A DNA stretch of 64,000 nucleotides from Corythucha ciliata. Lineage: Eukaryota > Arthropoda > Insecta > Hemiptera > Tingidae. Shown piece by piece: positions 23,601-34,735 of this stretch. Position 1 is the first letter of the stretch, and every line of letters starts with the position of its first letter. Both the position numbers and the translations under genes were made by a program. Location of the stretch: assembly GCA_038030265.1 (NCBI GenBank), contig CM075938.1:52321189-52385188 (forward strand). The letters run 5' to 3'. The notes below the pieces were generated by a model. That model was not told the DNA's origin, searched no databases, and was given only the letters and a program-made list of their open reading frames with translations.

Positions 23601-26600
23601 GTTGTAATTTCACGAAAATTGTGCCTATAAACATCCAATCTCATATCTATATCTTCCTCAAAATGTTGAAATTTTGTTGTAAGTGCGGCTTATGGGGCCT
23701 CATCATGCTTATACCGACCTAGCAGCCTGCTAGCCCGAGGTCCGAGCCCTCGAAAAATAATTGCGAACTTGTTATTTCACGGATATTTAGCGCCGAAACT
23801 TTCAATTTCTCCGAAATATGGAAACACGTAACTTGCAATTTCGCCAAAATTAACACCCAAAGACCCCAAACTGTCAATTTCACGTATATTCATCTAGGAA
23901 ACTCGTAATTTCGCTCAAATTTCGACCCCGACTTGCAAGCTCATTCAATTGCAATTGAAATTGAGCGCAGTTGCGGCCGGCTTGCCCTGGGTTTGCGCCA
24001 CTAAAAACGCAAGGCCCTTTAACTTGCATTTTCACTGAAAATGGGCTTCGAAGGACACCTTTTTCTCAATTTTATCCTTGAATTATAACGCTTTTTCTCC
24101 ATTTTAGCCGCGAATTAGAGCTTTTTCACATTTTTAGCCGCAAGTTACCTGAGAGAACTTTTCTCAATTTCAGCAGTGAACGAGTAAACTATGGCTTCCA
24201 CAATAGCAAATACCGCTTTTTCTTGATTATACCCGCAGAGTTGCCTTCAGACACCATGAATTGAAGTTTTTTTTTTCTTAAATTCTAGCGTCAAAAGAGG
24301 GATTTTTCTCAATTTGAGCACGAACTTGACGATAAATGGCCGAATTTTAACATTGAACGGAGCCAAGTATATTCTCAGGGTTTCTCGATACGGGGAACCC
24401 GACATTCAAAAGGAGATGTTTCCCCCTTTCATTGTGGGTGAGGGGCTGGTTACCTATAAAATAGGCAGTAAAAGACAGTCTCTGGGAGGTCTCATCCGTC
24501 CTTCAGGCATTTGTTTCCTAAGGATGTCACAGCTCCTGTGGCTAGGAGGCGGGATAGGAACCGCATTTCCCGACTCCACGATGCATTTCCCGGCTGACCA
24601 TTTCGACACTTTCTTCAATTTAACGTCATTTTTTCAGACCATCACTTGTGACTGTGAAGCCACGCCAGCGCTTCAATTGAAAGTCTTCCGTCAAAGAAGT
24701 GAAAAAGTCGAAGTGTCTCACTATCGTCTCAACGTCAACAGATTTAGGGCTCGACTCAGTATCGTGGCCATCAGCGAGAAACTATTGTGCGACGTTAAAT
24801 GCGATGGATGGCCCGAGGTGAGCTTCTACCCCCCTACCCTCACACACAAAACCAACCCACGGAAACTTCGGCGTGACTCAACCTCTTCCCCAACGCATTT
24901 GTTTTTATCTTAGAAGAAAAATAAAAATTGTTTTCACAGATTATTCTGTTCAGGTGAAAGTCGCCCTGGCCCAAGTGGGAGCCATTAAAAATAATTTAGA
25001 CGAGAGTCAATTACAAGACGTTATTTGCGAAATTGTAACGGCGGCACTTCGAAGCACGGGCGTTCATTTTAATTTTAGTCAATACCCGACGTGCCCTCGA
25101 CTCGTTCGACACGTGGCCGGCTCCGGTTATAATCTTCCTCTTCATTACGACAGTTTGGTGAGTCGCTAGTAACCCCCCCACCACCACCACCCCAAACGTG
25201 TCTAGGTCTGATTTTTTTTTCTTCTTCTTTCAAGTTGTCACCCACGCCTGGGAAGACGTCCAATCGAAGGCTATTGATCAAAGTGATAAAAGCGCAAAAT
25301 CTCGGTGCGGCCAAAGGTGAGAAAAATTCTATAGGTCAACCCTCTCCCGCGCCCAATATATATATATTTTTTTTTGATTGGCAAGGTTGCGTGGAACCGT
25401 ACTGCGTCGTCGAAGTGGACGAACCTATTCAGAAAAACCAGACGTCTACGAAAAAATGGACCGAAAATCCGGTTTGGGAAGAACATTTCCTATTGTAAGT
25501 CCAAAAACTAGACGTTCAAATTAATTATTTAATTGAATAATTTTAATCCAACAGCGACGTGAACAACATGACATCAGAAATCCTGTTGGAAGTCTACGAC
25601 AAACAGCCGGACGGTGGAGACGCCAAATTTTTAGGACTGGGCATAGTCTCCATGGACGAACTGAATACAACTCCTAGTCAACGTCAAATTATTTCATTGC
25701 AGTCGACGCCCGGCTGTGAAGACGTCGTTTCAGGAACTCTAACGGTCGAGGTTAGTTACACTCCCCACGACCACAACAACCAGACTTGTGACGCCCCCCC
25801 CCCTCCTTCTCACCCACCCAATAGTTTCTACTCATCGACGGCGCTGAAGTGCCAACAACGGGAGACAAACCTTTTAAAGTTAAAGAGACTCTCAGATCCG
25901 TGTCACCGTCGGGAAAACTTTTAACGACAACAAAAACGACTTTTGCGGCCGGTATTGTTTTTTGGTGCTTTATTATACCAATCGAATCGTTTACCCCCCC
26001 CCCCCCCTTGCCACATACAACAGATCAACTCACCAACGGCGGTGACGGCATCACGCATTCAGCCCTGAAAGAAATCGAAAGGAGTCGAGGAACTCAACCG
26101 AACAAAAGTACTTTGATCATTCACAGCGTCCAGAGGGTACGAAAGGATCCCAATTTACTGAATAGTGTGGTCAGGCGATTTTTTTTAAACTTTATTTTGT
26201 GTGTTTGTCCCGCCGTTTCGTCTCAAATTTTCATAATTAACGCTTCGATTTTGTTTTGTATACATATATTTCGATGTTTTCATTCATTACCAGGCGTCAC
26301 CGACTTCATCCCCGGAACAGATCAAGGTAAATTAATTATAATTTGTGTTACTTGTGTTAGTGGATCATAACGATTTTGTTTCTGTTTGGCCAATTAACAC
26401 CACTAATGTGTGTTTTTCTCCTACTTACCATCCAGGTGGAGATGTCAGAGAATGGTGTTTGGCATGAGGTCTCCCATGATGAGGATAAGGTGATGAAAAT
26501 TCTCCAACTTAAAATGCCTTTTTTTCTACCTGTTTTCGTAGTTTTTGCCTTAAATATTATCGCATGGACCCTGTTTACTCTAACTGTTTGCTCTAAACGT

Positions 26601-28904
26601 ATTGTTTCGAAGATGTGGCTGTTACCTCGCCAAATCTTGGAACTGGGCAAGGCTGAATGGGCTACTTTCGTTCCGAAAAGTCTGTTACACTCTCGTTCCT
26701 GAGTTTCGGGGAAATTCAATCGATGTATGGTTCGATCCACGCTCAATGACCATTTTAAACGCTTCATGACAATTTTATTCGGCCGAATGTGCCAATCCCG
26801 CGAAGCAACTAAGCGACCCCGTGGAGTCGATTTTAGGAAGAGCCAAATCCGCAAAATCGATTTTCTGAAGCCAAGCCCTCAAAATGCGGTTTTCAACGAC
26901 TAACCCCAGCAAAATTGATTTTCAATTGGCCAAACATGCGAAACTGATTACATGAAAGAAGCCAAGATTGGGTTTTTGAATCTACTAAAATCCCGCGAGT
27001 TTGGCTTTTTGAATAACCAACCCAACAAAATTGTTCTTTTGAGGGAACAAAACCATCTAAATTGTTTTTTTCAACGACTAAACCCTACTTCATTGAATTT
27101 ATAACTAGCCAAACCTAAGAAATAGGTTTTTGAATGAGCCATCGCTACGAATTTTGATTTTTTAAAGTCCAAACCATCGAGATTGATGTTTTTAATGATC
27201 GAAACCCACAATATTTTTTTTAAGGTGTCAAACCCGTGAAATCCTTTTCATTCAGAGTCCATTTCTCCCAAGGAGAAAGGGATTCCCTGGGTTTCATGAA
27301 CAAATCTGCGTTGAAAAGTGCTAGATTTGGAGGCTAAACTGCAGTTTCGGAGCCGAAGGTCAAGTGTGCTGGCTCGGCCAGTGTACGACACACACTGTTT
27401 GGCAGGGCTGTGGACATTCCACTCAGAGCGATGTGCTGCCTCCCCCCCTCCACCGTCATTGGCACTTGTTGAGTTAGTTAGGGCTTCCCTCGTTCGACCG
27501 TGCTTCTTTTGGCTGTTTTAATGTGCTACGTAGCTAATTATAGTTTTATTGTAGTCGCGTCTATTTTTAGAACGTCACTTGTTTCTTCTTGTTGATTCAT
27601 TTTTTTTGTGTATGCTATGTAACCAATATTTCTCCGCCGTTATTTCTTATTCGACTTGGTGAGTCGGTCCTTTCTTTGTTATTTTCGTTAAATTCGATTG
27701 ATTTTTGTCGCTCATTCATTATGTAATTGAGTTATACAGCTGTTAAACAGTAAAAATTGACTGAAATGAGACAATTTGTTTGTTTCAGCAAGGACTAAAC
27801 GCTCCCACGAACGATAGAGAGGAAAATGGTTAGTACAGAAACATTTCAATTGCTGTGCTGGGCTTCACTCAATTGTAATTTTCACTTTGTGGCTTCAGAC
27901 CGAGGACGAAGTCGACGGAAAAAACGCGATTTCTTCGGTACGATACGGCGCCGACTCAACCGGTCGAAAATCCGTTCAAAATCCGTCGGTCCCGGCGGGG
28001 AGGTCGACGGTGAGTTTGACCCGTTGGCCAGATCAATTTCGGCGGATCGTGCGCGAGATCCTTCGGCGCAGAGCGCCGGTAAATTGTTTGTTTGTTTGGC
28101 GTGTGTTGTCGCTCTCCCACTTTGTTTTTGGTTTTTAACAAGAAATAACCGTCCTTCCCACATCCTTTTATTTATATTTCAATTTTATATATATTTTTTT
28201 TTTCGATCACTCACGCAAACTAACAACCACCGACCGGTGTCGTTTCAAACGACATAATTTTGTTGTAATTTTTACGGTAAGGCTCCAATTTGTCTTCCGT
28301 CAACAAATGTCTTTTATACCGGTTTTGCGCTTTCGCAGGATCGTATTTGTCAGTGCCTGGACTTCGCGAAGGCTCAGCACGGTCGAGCCTGAGTGAAGCT
28401 TCGGGAATCAGCGGTGCTTCGAGTCGTACATACGTTAACGAGGCATCGACACTCGTGTTGGAAACGTTGGAGAATAGCATTAAAAAGTTTGTCCATTGAT
28501 GAATGTGGGGGGGGGGGGTCACCATGGGCCCCTAATCACTCAAACTGTCGTTTTATTTGCGCAGGTACTATTTAGTTCCACTATCGCTTGCTCAGAGGAG
28601 CAAATGGAAAAAAAAGGGCACCAAACTACACGTATTCAACGATCACACGTTTATCGCCAAACATCTCCCTGGGTTTGTGCCCCCTCCACCCACCAACCCT
28701 GCATCCTCCCATATTCTCGTCTAATTTCCATATTGTTTTCCCTACAGCGGAACGATATGCCAGGTGTGCAAAAAGGCCCTTCCACGACGCCTTGGCAAAC
28801 AAGGGTACGAGTGTAGAGACTGTCAACACAGGTGCCACAAACATTGCCACATCAAAGTTGAATCGACTTGTCCCACGTCCAATATACACAGCCTTGAACT
28901 GTAA
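14671..28904 (+). CDS. TMEM24/C2CD2-like lipid-transfer protein with SMP, C2 and C1 domains
   Basis: The model has sixteen phase-matched exons: 14671-15297, 22419-22514, 24638-24817, 24954-25157, 25235-25316, 25386-25494, 25555-25750, 25825-25951, 26024-26136, 26294-26326, 26436-26489, 27789-27828, 27899-28078, 28339-28486, 28565-28672, 28748-28904. Together they encode about 817 residues. A membrane helix lies at about 47-69. The SMP-like module (about 170-370) has [32 protein letters not shown] and [12 protein letters not shown]. The C2 domain (about 380-500) has [11 protein letters not shown] and FLGLGI. A polybasic stretch follows at about 622-650 ([21 protein letters not shown]). The C1 domain (about 756-807) has the full H-X12-C-X2-C-X14-C-X2-C-X4-H-X2-C-X7-C pattern. 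TMEM24-type proteins are ER-anchored, carry phosphoinositide precursors to the plasma membrane and bind it through a phosphorylatable basic tail. The same role is inferred here. The family call is strong, but the exact ends of exon 9 and the 3' end are less sure. Confidence 0.9.
17290..18060. repeat. Tandem array of motif B variant
   Basis: Units of about 45-60 bases contain AAATCGCGCTTTTCCTGAAT followed by TTCTACCGCGAAAC. The pattern is clearest at 17510-18080. It shares the CCGCGAAA core with motif B elsewhere. No coding signal is seen. Confidence 0.75.
18061..18640. repeat. Motif C tandem array
   Basis: Units of about 30 bases like CTGAAAATGGCCAAACTGAC plus GATTCGCGCC, the same family as 400-1440. 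The array stops where the polymerase-like fragment begins and related units resume at 19665. Confidence 0.8.
18631..19060 (+). pseudogene. Relic of a Polinton/Maverick-type protein-primed DNA polymerase B
   Basis: The translation shows [51 protein letters not shown] and, after a frame change near 18945-18960, [18 protein letters not shown] and PGSKIEKK. This order matches the family of DNA_pol_B_2 proteins from Polintons and similar elements, which have GIRGGIS, a D-x-NNLYG motif A, GFEW and YP-LHD-H-PEK-PGSK. The copy carries a stop codon (TAA near 18737), at least one frameshift, and no Asp at the position of the catalytic motif A aspartate. It is a short dead fragment inside intron 1. No integrase, capsid or terminal repeats are visible around it. 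Confidence 0.75.
19061..19664. other. Intronic stretch beside the polymerase relic
   Basis: Mostly AT-rich. No further polymerase homology was recognised after 19060. Sequence around 19400-19560 (for example ATAATATCTTTCAAATCGCT) looks like old repeat DNA, but no family was identified. Confidence 0.4.
19665..20340. repeat. Motif C tandem array, second intronic block
   Basis: Units of about 30 bases resembling AAAATGGCCAAACTGACCAT and TTCGCGCC. The start at 19670-19790 repeats the 18510-18610 sequence almost exactly (AAATAGCTAA.CTGGCAATTC, then AAAATAACCAAACTGGCAAC). This suggests a segmental duplication of several units together, not independent unit growth. Confidence 0.8.
23080..23990. repeat. 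Degenerate ~33-base tandem array, motif D
   Basis: Units contain CCGAAACTTGCAATTTCGCT followed by CAAAATTANGACC. The core AATTTCGC links it to motif A. Interruptions carry a GGGGCNAG...CTAGCC segment that recurs near 23230, 23470-23535 and 23710-23740. Confidence 0.78.
24050..24330. repeat. Motif B tandem array
   Basis: About seven units with TTTCTCAATTTTAGCCGCGA and a GAATTANAGCTTTTT segment, period roughly 34-40 bases. It stops about 300 bases before exon 3. Confidence 0.78.
26790..27270. repeat. Motif A array, inverse orientation, within intron 11
   Basis: Units of about 31 bases such as CCCGCGAAATTGNTTTTTGA followed by ATGACCAAA fill this part of the 1.3 kb intron between exons 11 and 12 of the SMP-C2-C1 gene. 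The copies are strongly diverged. Confidence 0.75.
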
Positions 28905-29990
28905 GTATTAAAAACCATAAAATAGCCCCTATCTTCACACGCACAAAAAAAAGCCCCAACGATTAATCGATTTTTCTTTGAAACCGTTGGTCCCTGTTGC
29001 CTGTTCTGAGTGAATAGGTAAGTTCAAACCATCCTTAAACGTGTGTGCAATGCTTGAAAATGACTATTTTTGGACAATGAAGCTCGTTAACCACTCCAAA
29101 TTGTACCTTACAAAACATACGCCAATAATCCAATGAATTTGTCTTTTCTCCAGGTGTTCAAATTCGCAAAGTCCCTTCTCAGCTCGAAAGCTTAAAATAA
29201 GCTAAAGCCTTCATGCCTTTATATCTTAATCGGGCCAAAAACGACGAATCTTGCCTTAACACACGTACAAAAAGCTTGCCAATAATTAAGAATCAAAATA
29301 AATCTTTTTTTAGTTAATGGACTGCGGTTAGGGAGGCATTTTTTCCTCACTAGGGCTGTTACTTATTTTAATGATTCTCCTAAATTGTCTAGCTTTTTTT
29401 CAACCTTTCTAATTGTTTACTTTAATTATTGTGTCGGCTCTTCGTATTTATCGTATTTAATAACTTTCGGTTCGGGACCAGGCCTATATTGTCACTTTTT
29501 TTGGACATCAAACGAGAATCGGTAGGAAATGACGGAAATTTAAGGGAAACCCGCGTTTATATACATATAATAGTACTCTAGTCGAGAAAGTGTAGATAAT
29601 GACAATACTGATTTGGGCCAGTGATAAATTTGTAGCCCAAAATGAAACAAAGTCAAAACATTGTGAGTTACCTTTGAATTTTGTATTTTTGTTGTGATCA
29701 TTTTAAATATTTTACGCGCTGTCAAGTCAAAAATGAAATAAAATTGCGTTGGAGGTGCTTTTTTTTCTATAAAATTACATTAAATTAACGGCCTTTTTCT
29801 CATTTCATTATTTTATTTTGGTAAAAAAAATGGACGTCTGTTTTGTACAGTTTTTATGTTGTTTATAATTATTTTTATTCTTGCGTTTATTTTTGTTTAA
29901 CACTTTATTTTTTGCCGTCAAAAGTTTTCTTGGTTTAATATAAATCATTATTTATTCACTGTAATAAACAAAAATAAAGAAAACAAATAT
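28905..29990 (+). other. Presumed 3' UTR of the SMP-C2-C1 gene
   Basis: The region after the TAA at 28902-28904 is AT-rich. It carries AATAAA signals at 29737-29742, 29963-29968 and 29973-29978, the last two in a typical A-rich context. No other gene is seen before 30000. If the donor at 28901 is used instead of the stop, part of this would be intron. Confidence 0.5.
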
Positions 29991-30920
29991 GAAAACAATA
30001 CGATGGTACTGTAATCCCCTTGTCTCCTAGCGTGAAAAAAATCGACAGCAGAGCTTCCCTGCTTAGCCGGAGGGGGGGGGGGGCGTTCACTTGTTAATCT
30101 GTACTCGTAATGTGGTACCAGATTGGCGTCACTAATAACGCGTACTTTCTCCAACCTAATTCCACTTGTGATCTGCAAAGCAGAATTATGCCCCGTTTAC
30201 CATGGCCTTGTAAAGACATCTAAACACGAAAATTCAAGACGTACGTTACCGGGCACTCTGGTGGCTTCTATGAGCTTTACGAAACCGAAAAATTGTATGC
30301 GAAACTGGGAAGGAAACATTCAAAATGCTATAAACCGTGGTTGGTTCACGATAGCACTGCGCGTGAGAGCTACAATGGCTTGACATTATGACATATAATG
30401 AGAGCTCCTCCTCGAAAAGAGGTGGTGTTACGCTATCCACTTACCTTGCTAGCCGGCAGCGCTCCTTCTGAAACAAAAATATTGCACTTAGTGAGAACGC
30501 CAAGTGCCTTATTCGACTGGTACCTCTGGATCCGAATGGTTGGGCTTTTAGTTACCGATCGTCACCAGCGTCCCCTCAAATTGGTGATTAAGCCAAAATT
30601 ACCTTTTGGAGAACTCTAGGAAAACGTTTTCCGATTCATTTCCTCTCCATAAGACCCCCCCTCCACAGTTTCTCAGACGGCAGAAATAAATCCAGATTCA
30701 TTACCTAAATACCTACGTCTAAGATTCCCACTCTTATCCTCGAGGTTCCATAAATTTAAAATCCAGGAAACTGTATTTTTTGTAAGCTAAAATGAACAGA
30801 CTCATTCCTTCTCGCCCCCCCCCCCTCTCGATCATTTGTAGCGGTCCTCGGCACGACAAAACGCATCTTTTGACCCTCTTCCTCTGGCCTCTTCAACCCC
30901 AAAAGCCCTTTACGTTAGTT
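29991..30920. other. Intergenic stretch
   Basis: It holds poly-G at 30072-30083 and poly-C near 30817. No coding exon, RNA gene or structured repeat was recognised. Confidence 0.45.
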
Positions 30921-30924
30921 TAAG

Positions 30925-31160
30925 CTTTGATGTGAGTGTAGTTGAAGCTTTTTTGCTTGGAACTTTGCTGTAGATTGCAGCTTTGTTATGTGGTTGGAGC
31001 TTTGCTGTGTTTGGAGCTTTGCTGTGATTTGAAGTTTCACTGTGGTTTGGTGCTTTGCTGTGTTTACAGTAGTTAGGGCTTTATTGTGGTTATAGTTTTT
31101 GTGATTGATACTTATTGCTGTGGTTTGGAGCTTTATCGTAGTTTGGAGCTTTGATAGGGG
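30925..31160. repeat. Short-period tandem repeat, ~20-25 bases
   Basis: About ten imperfect units built on GGAGCTTTGCTGTGGTTT, such as TTGGAGCTTTGCTGTG at 30994-31030 and TTTGGAGCTTTATCGTAG near 31130. It is unlike the CGCG-containing arrays. A 104-codon minus-strand open frame across it is a repeat by-product. Confidence 0.85.
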
Positions 31161-31389
31161 TTGGACCGGTGGGAGGGGGGCTTGCTTAGGGGAAAGATAC
31201 CTGAGGAAAATGATTTGACAGGAATTCAAAGGGCTCGCAGCAGTATAAGCCCCCTCCCAACAACCTTTTCAGTCGCATATTGCCGAAGTCCTCGGGCCGA
31301 ATATGACGCACTGAAGTCCACGTGAAGGTAGCATTTTTTGTCTAGATAAGTGACGTCAAGGGTCATCAATGGGAGCCCTATTGAGACGG

Positions 31390-31890
31390 TGGTAGAATTT
31401 CGCAGGGCCAAAAAAAAAACAACTTCACGGTGTTGAGTTGTTCACAACTAAATTTCGCGGATGTTATCTTCTGAAAGAAAAACCCTCTCTTGCGAACGCT
31501 AGGAATAAAACCAATTTCTCATATCTGATTTTTCACAAAAACATTTCTTGGAGTTTAGCAATTGGAAACACCAATTTTGCGGGTTTGGCCCTTTAAAAAC
31601 CGAAATTCGCTGTGTTATCTCACTCCAAAAAACCATTTCGCAGGCTTGACTCTTTAAAAAATCAATTTCGTGAGTTTTTGATTCACTCACAAATCAATTT
31701 CACGGGGTATAGCTCCAGAAAACTGCCAATATCACAGATTTGACTTTGAATAAAAACCAATTTCACGGGTTTGATTCTTCCAAAAATCATTTTTTTTGGG
31801 TTTGGTTTCGCGGCTGTCAGTCGTTGGAAACTCCAATTTCGCGGGTCCGGCTCTGCTCCAACCACAAAAATCTTTAGGCACAAAGGGCTC
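31390..31890. repeat. Motif A array, clear 31-base period
   Basis: Successive cores AATTTTGCGGGTTTGG, GAAATTCGCTGTG, CATTTCGCAGGCTTGA, AATTTCGTGAG, AATTTCACGGGG and AATTTCACGGGTTTGA are spaced 30-32 bases apart between about 31574 and 31790. This is the best place in the window to measure the unit length. Confidence 0.85.
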
Positions 31891-32780
31891 TATAACCATA
31901 AAAACTCAATAATCACAAAAATGTTGTACCAAAAAGGAGTAATATCACACCACGCTCGGCTCGCAAACCATCATTTTATCCCTTCAAACCAGCAACTTTA
32001 CCAAGAAACTGGTCCATGAGCTAAAACCCGTGCAATTTTCGACCTGAATTATACTTTTCTCTACAAAAATGGTCATTTTCTGTCGGGAAATCTGGGGGGA
32101 AATGTCACTTTTCCATATAAACTGAAACAGTGGCACTGAAACTAAAAATTTGTACCTGGAATGCAAGGAGAAAACTGGAAATCTTATAGGCACAGACAAG
32201 AAATTTCAAATTTTGACGTAAAACTGATGAATTTACTGCCAAAGACTACCTACCTGACTGTGAAACTTAATAGTACATGACACTCATCTCTTCTTAGAAA
32301 AGCGTTTCCCAGCCCAACAACAACGGGTACTTTTATTGCGACATAATAAACAGACTCTTGAGCACGATAACTGCAGTGGCGTAGCGTATGTGGGGGCGAC
32401 CCGCCACGGGCATTATATTTCAAATAGGGCCTCACCGTACTGAAGCTTTTAAATTTGTCAACATGAATATGTTCAAGAGCAGGGCACAGTCGAGAATTTG
32501 CGTGACCCAAAAAATATATACAGCGTAGGTACGCCGTTGGCTTAATGGACCAATTTTTTTTGCGATTTTCTTAAAATCGAGTTCCGTGGCGTTCGTCTTT
32601 ATAGGCTTTCCCCCGCGTGGCTACCGGTTGAGAGAGGGTGGCATAAAAACAGCAAAAAGGTGCCCCGAAAGCCGAGTCCTGACGACGCCATTCCCCGACA
32701 AGCCAGCACGACGTGGGGCTCCTAGCACTAACACCCCTCCACTTCCTTTCCGCCAAGAGTACGCTGGAAAAATTTGAGAG
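31891..32780. other. Intergenic stretch
   Basis: Weak repeat-like fragments (AAACTGNNAA types) up to about 32240, then apparently unique sequence. No gene is supported. Confidence 0.4.
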
Positions 32781-33260
32781 CAGACATCCATCCGTGGCTT
32801 CAACCGCACGAAATTGGGCTTTTGAAGAGGTGAAACAGCGAAAAGAAATTGTTTGAGATGGAGAATCAAACCCGCGAAATTCACGCTCATCATTTACGAC
32901 AAGTATTACATAATTATCGCCAATCGTGGCTCTGGAGGATTAGCTTACGCTGTGTCCCGCCAAGAAAATTGTTTTCTAGAGTGAACCCAGCCCGCAAAAT
33001 TGGTTTGTTGAAGAAACAAACACGCAAAATTGATTATTAAGGAGCTCAAAACGCAAAATCTCTTTTTTTTTTTACTACTGTACCCCGCGAAATTGGCTTT
33101 TTCTGTGACTATAAGCCCCAAGAGATTGGGTTTTTGAAAAACAAAATCCGCAAAATGGGTTTTGAACGACTAGACCCCCGAAATTGGTTTTTTGAAGACC
33201 GAAACCAGCAAAATGAGGGTCTCAATTACTTTATCCCGTGAAATTTGGTTTTTGAAGAAC
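32781..33260. repeat. Motif A array, inverse orientation
   Basis: Units like CCCGCGAAATTGGNTTTTTG followed by AAGNNNNNAA recur at about 30-32 bases. They are clearest at 33080-33260. Confidence 0.8.
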
Positions 33261-33619
33261 CATTTATACGCCATCTTTCGTCTCTCCTATTGGTCGATCC
33301 CAGGAGGGAGGGGCATGTTATGTGGGCACTTGCTCCCCCATTCTACAGATGATCCTCTTTGTTTCGGAAAAGAACACACAATTTTACTCCAATTAAGTCC
33401 GCTCATTGAATCCATGTTTTTGCCACTTTCCGGGCACACATTGTCCTTGCTGCCATTTTTCAAGCACTTAAAGTCAGTTTGGTCAATTTTAGCGAGCTAA
33501 TAGCGAGCCAAGCAATTTTTTAGGTCGAGAGCAGTCATTTCATCAGCACTGGAAAGCATTACAGTAACCGATTGGTGGTTACGGGGCAGGGGAGGAGTCG
33601 ATCAGTTGGTAAGGTGGCT

Positions 33620-33818
33620 AAGGTCGGTCATCCACTGGAAGCGTTTTCGAGCGGCGCTACAACGCGCGTACATCCCAATAAAGGCTCAAATTGAATGTGA
33701 CATCGTCCACTGCAGGCTTAGCTGCAGTGAATTCAATTTAAGACTTTTTGGATGTATACGCTCGTTGTCGCGCATTGGTAGCGCCGCTCGAAAACACTTC
33801 CAGTGGACGACTGGCCTA
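33620..33818. mobile_element. Fold-back (MITE-like) element, ~199 bases
   Basis: The left arm TCCACTGGAAGCGTTTTCGA plus GCGGCGCTAC is matched in inverse by GTAGCGCCGCTCGAAAACAC plus TTCCAGTGGA on the right. The centre holds a second hairpin (TCCACTGCAGG / CTGCAGTGAATTCAATTT). Nearly the whole element folds on itself. No coding capacity and no sure target duplication were found. Confidence 0.8.
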
Positions 33819-34735
33819 AACAAAATCGTATCCCGAACAGGGTCTGGAACGAGTAACCAGTTTATAAGTCGCGGAGAATGGTCAATTAGTCCATTAAAGC
33901 GCGCGACTGTCTGTCCATTTTATGCGCTCTGATTATCAGTTTAGCAATTTAGGTACTTTATCTGTACGCCAATTTGACCGTTTTTGAGAACGGGAATAAA
34001 TATTTTGACATTTTCATGGCGTTTTAAGTAAGTTATCATCAGTTTAGCCATTTTAAATTCAAAATCATGATAAGGGGGAAGGGGCGACCAACATGACAAC
34101 CGCCCCGGGCATCAAAATCGCCCCTGGATAACTGAACATCATATTTTGGGGTTTTCCAGTCCAAAAATCATCACACAATAGCAAACTTAGCCCCGGGAAT
34201 TCAGTATTTGGCAAAATAACAACAATATCCACCTAGAAACACACTTCTGTCGTGCTGTCGTGAACTGCCGGTTATATTACCTCGATTTCTTGTTTGTTGA
34301 TAGAAAACTTCTAATTTTGACCATGAAACGAACTCTTAGGCCCAGAAACTGAATACTCGACTCTAAAACTGGCAATTCAGCGAAAAAAAATCATTGTCGG
34401 AGCAATTAGTCGTGTTTTAGGCCACAAAAAGATTTGTAAAACTCTTTTTCAACATATCAGAGAACTTTTAGCTATTAGAGAAACCGTTTATTTTGCACCA
34501 ATGGGACATGCTTGGTGTGCCCCAAGAATATACGATTTTATTGTCTATAACTGACCATTTGCTTTCTACACCTACAGAAATATAGGCTCCATAACAGTGA
34601 TTTAGCCCCGAAAAACTCACAAGGCCCCAAAATGCATATTTACCCATTTTTCTGTTTTCCCTGGCTTCAATGAAGAAGAAAAGAAACAAAATGATCCACC
34701 TAAATAAATTACGAAGTGAGATGTTTTGCCATTTA
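33819..34735. other. Intergenic stretch between two fold-back elements
   Basis: AT-rich sequence with weak repeat-like fragments (TAGAAAACTTCTAATTTTGA and AAACTGGCAATTCAG types near 34200-34390). No gene is supported. Confidence 0.4.

Larger units (their letters stand above)
22515..24637 (+). other. Intron 2 of the SMP-C2-C1 gene
   Basis: The intron runs from donor GTG|GTAAGT to acceptor TTTTCAG|ACC. The first part to 23040 is unremarkable apart from poly-G near 22640. From 23080 to 24330 it is filled with motif D and motif B arrays. The 24340-24620 segment carries an open frame continuous with exon 3 but outside the conserved region. Confidence 0.7.

Noticed and set aside
27882..28163. Minus-strand and second-frame open frames over exon 13
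   Set aside because: Shadows of the SMP-C2-C1 coding exon.
30915..31229. 104-codon minus-strand frame rich in Thr/Lys/Gln
   Set aside because: Direct translation of the 20-25-base tandem repeat.
31390..31890. Regularly spaced repeats that could suggest a CRISPR-like array
   Set aside because: Repeats are degenerate and contiguous, without unique spacers, in a eukaryotic gene-bearing sequence with no cas genes.
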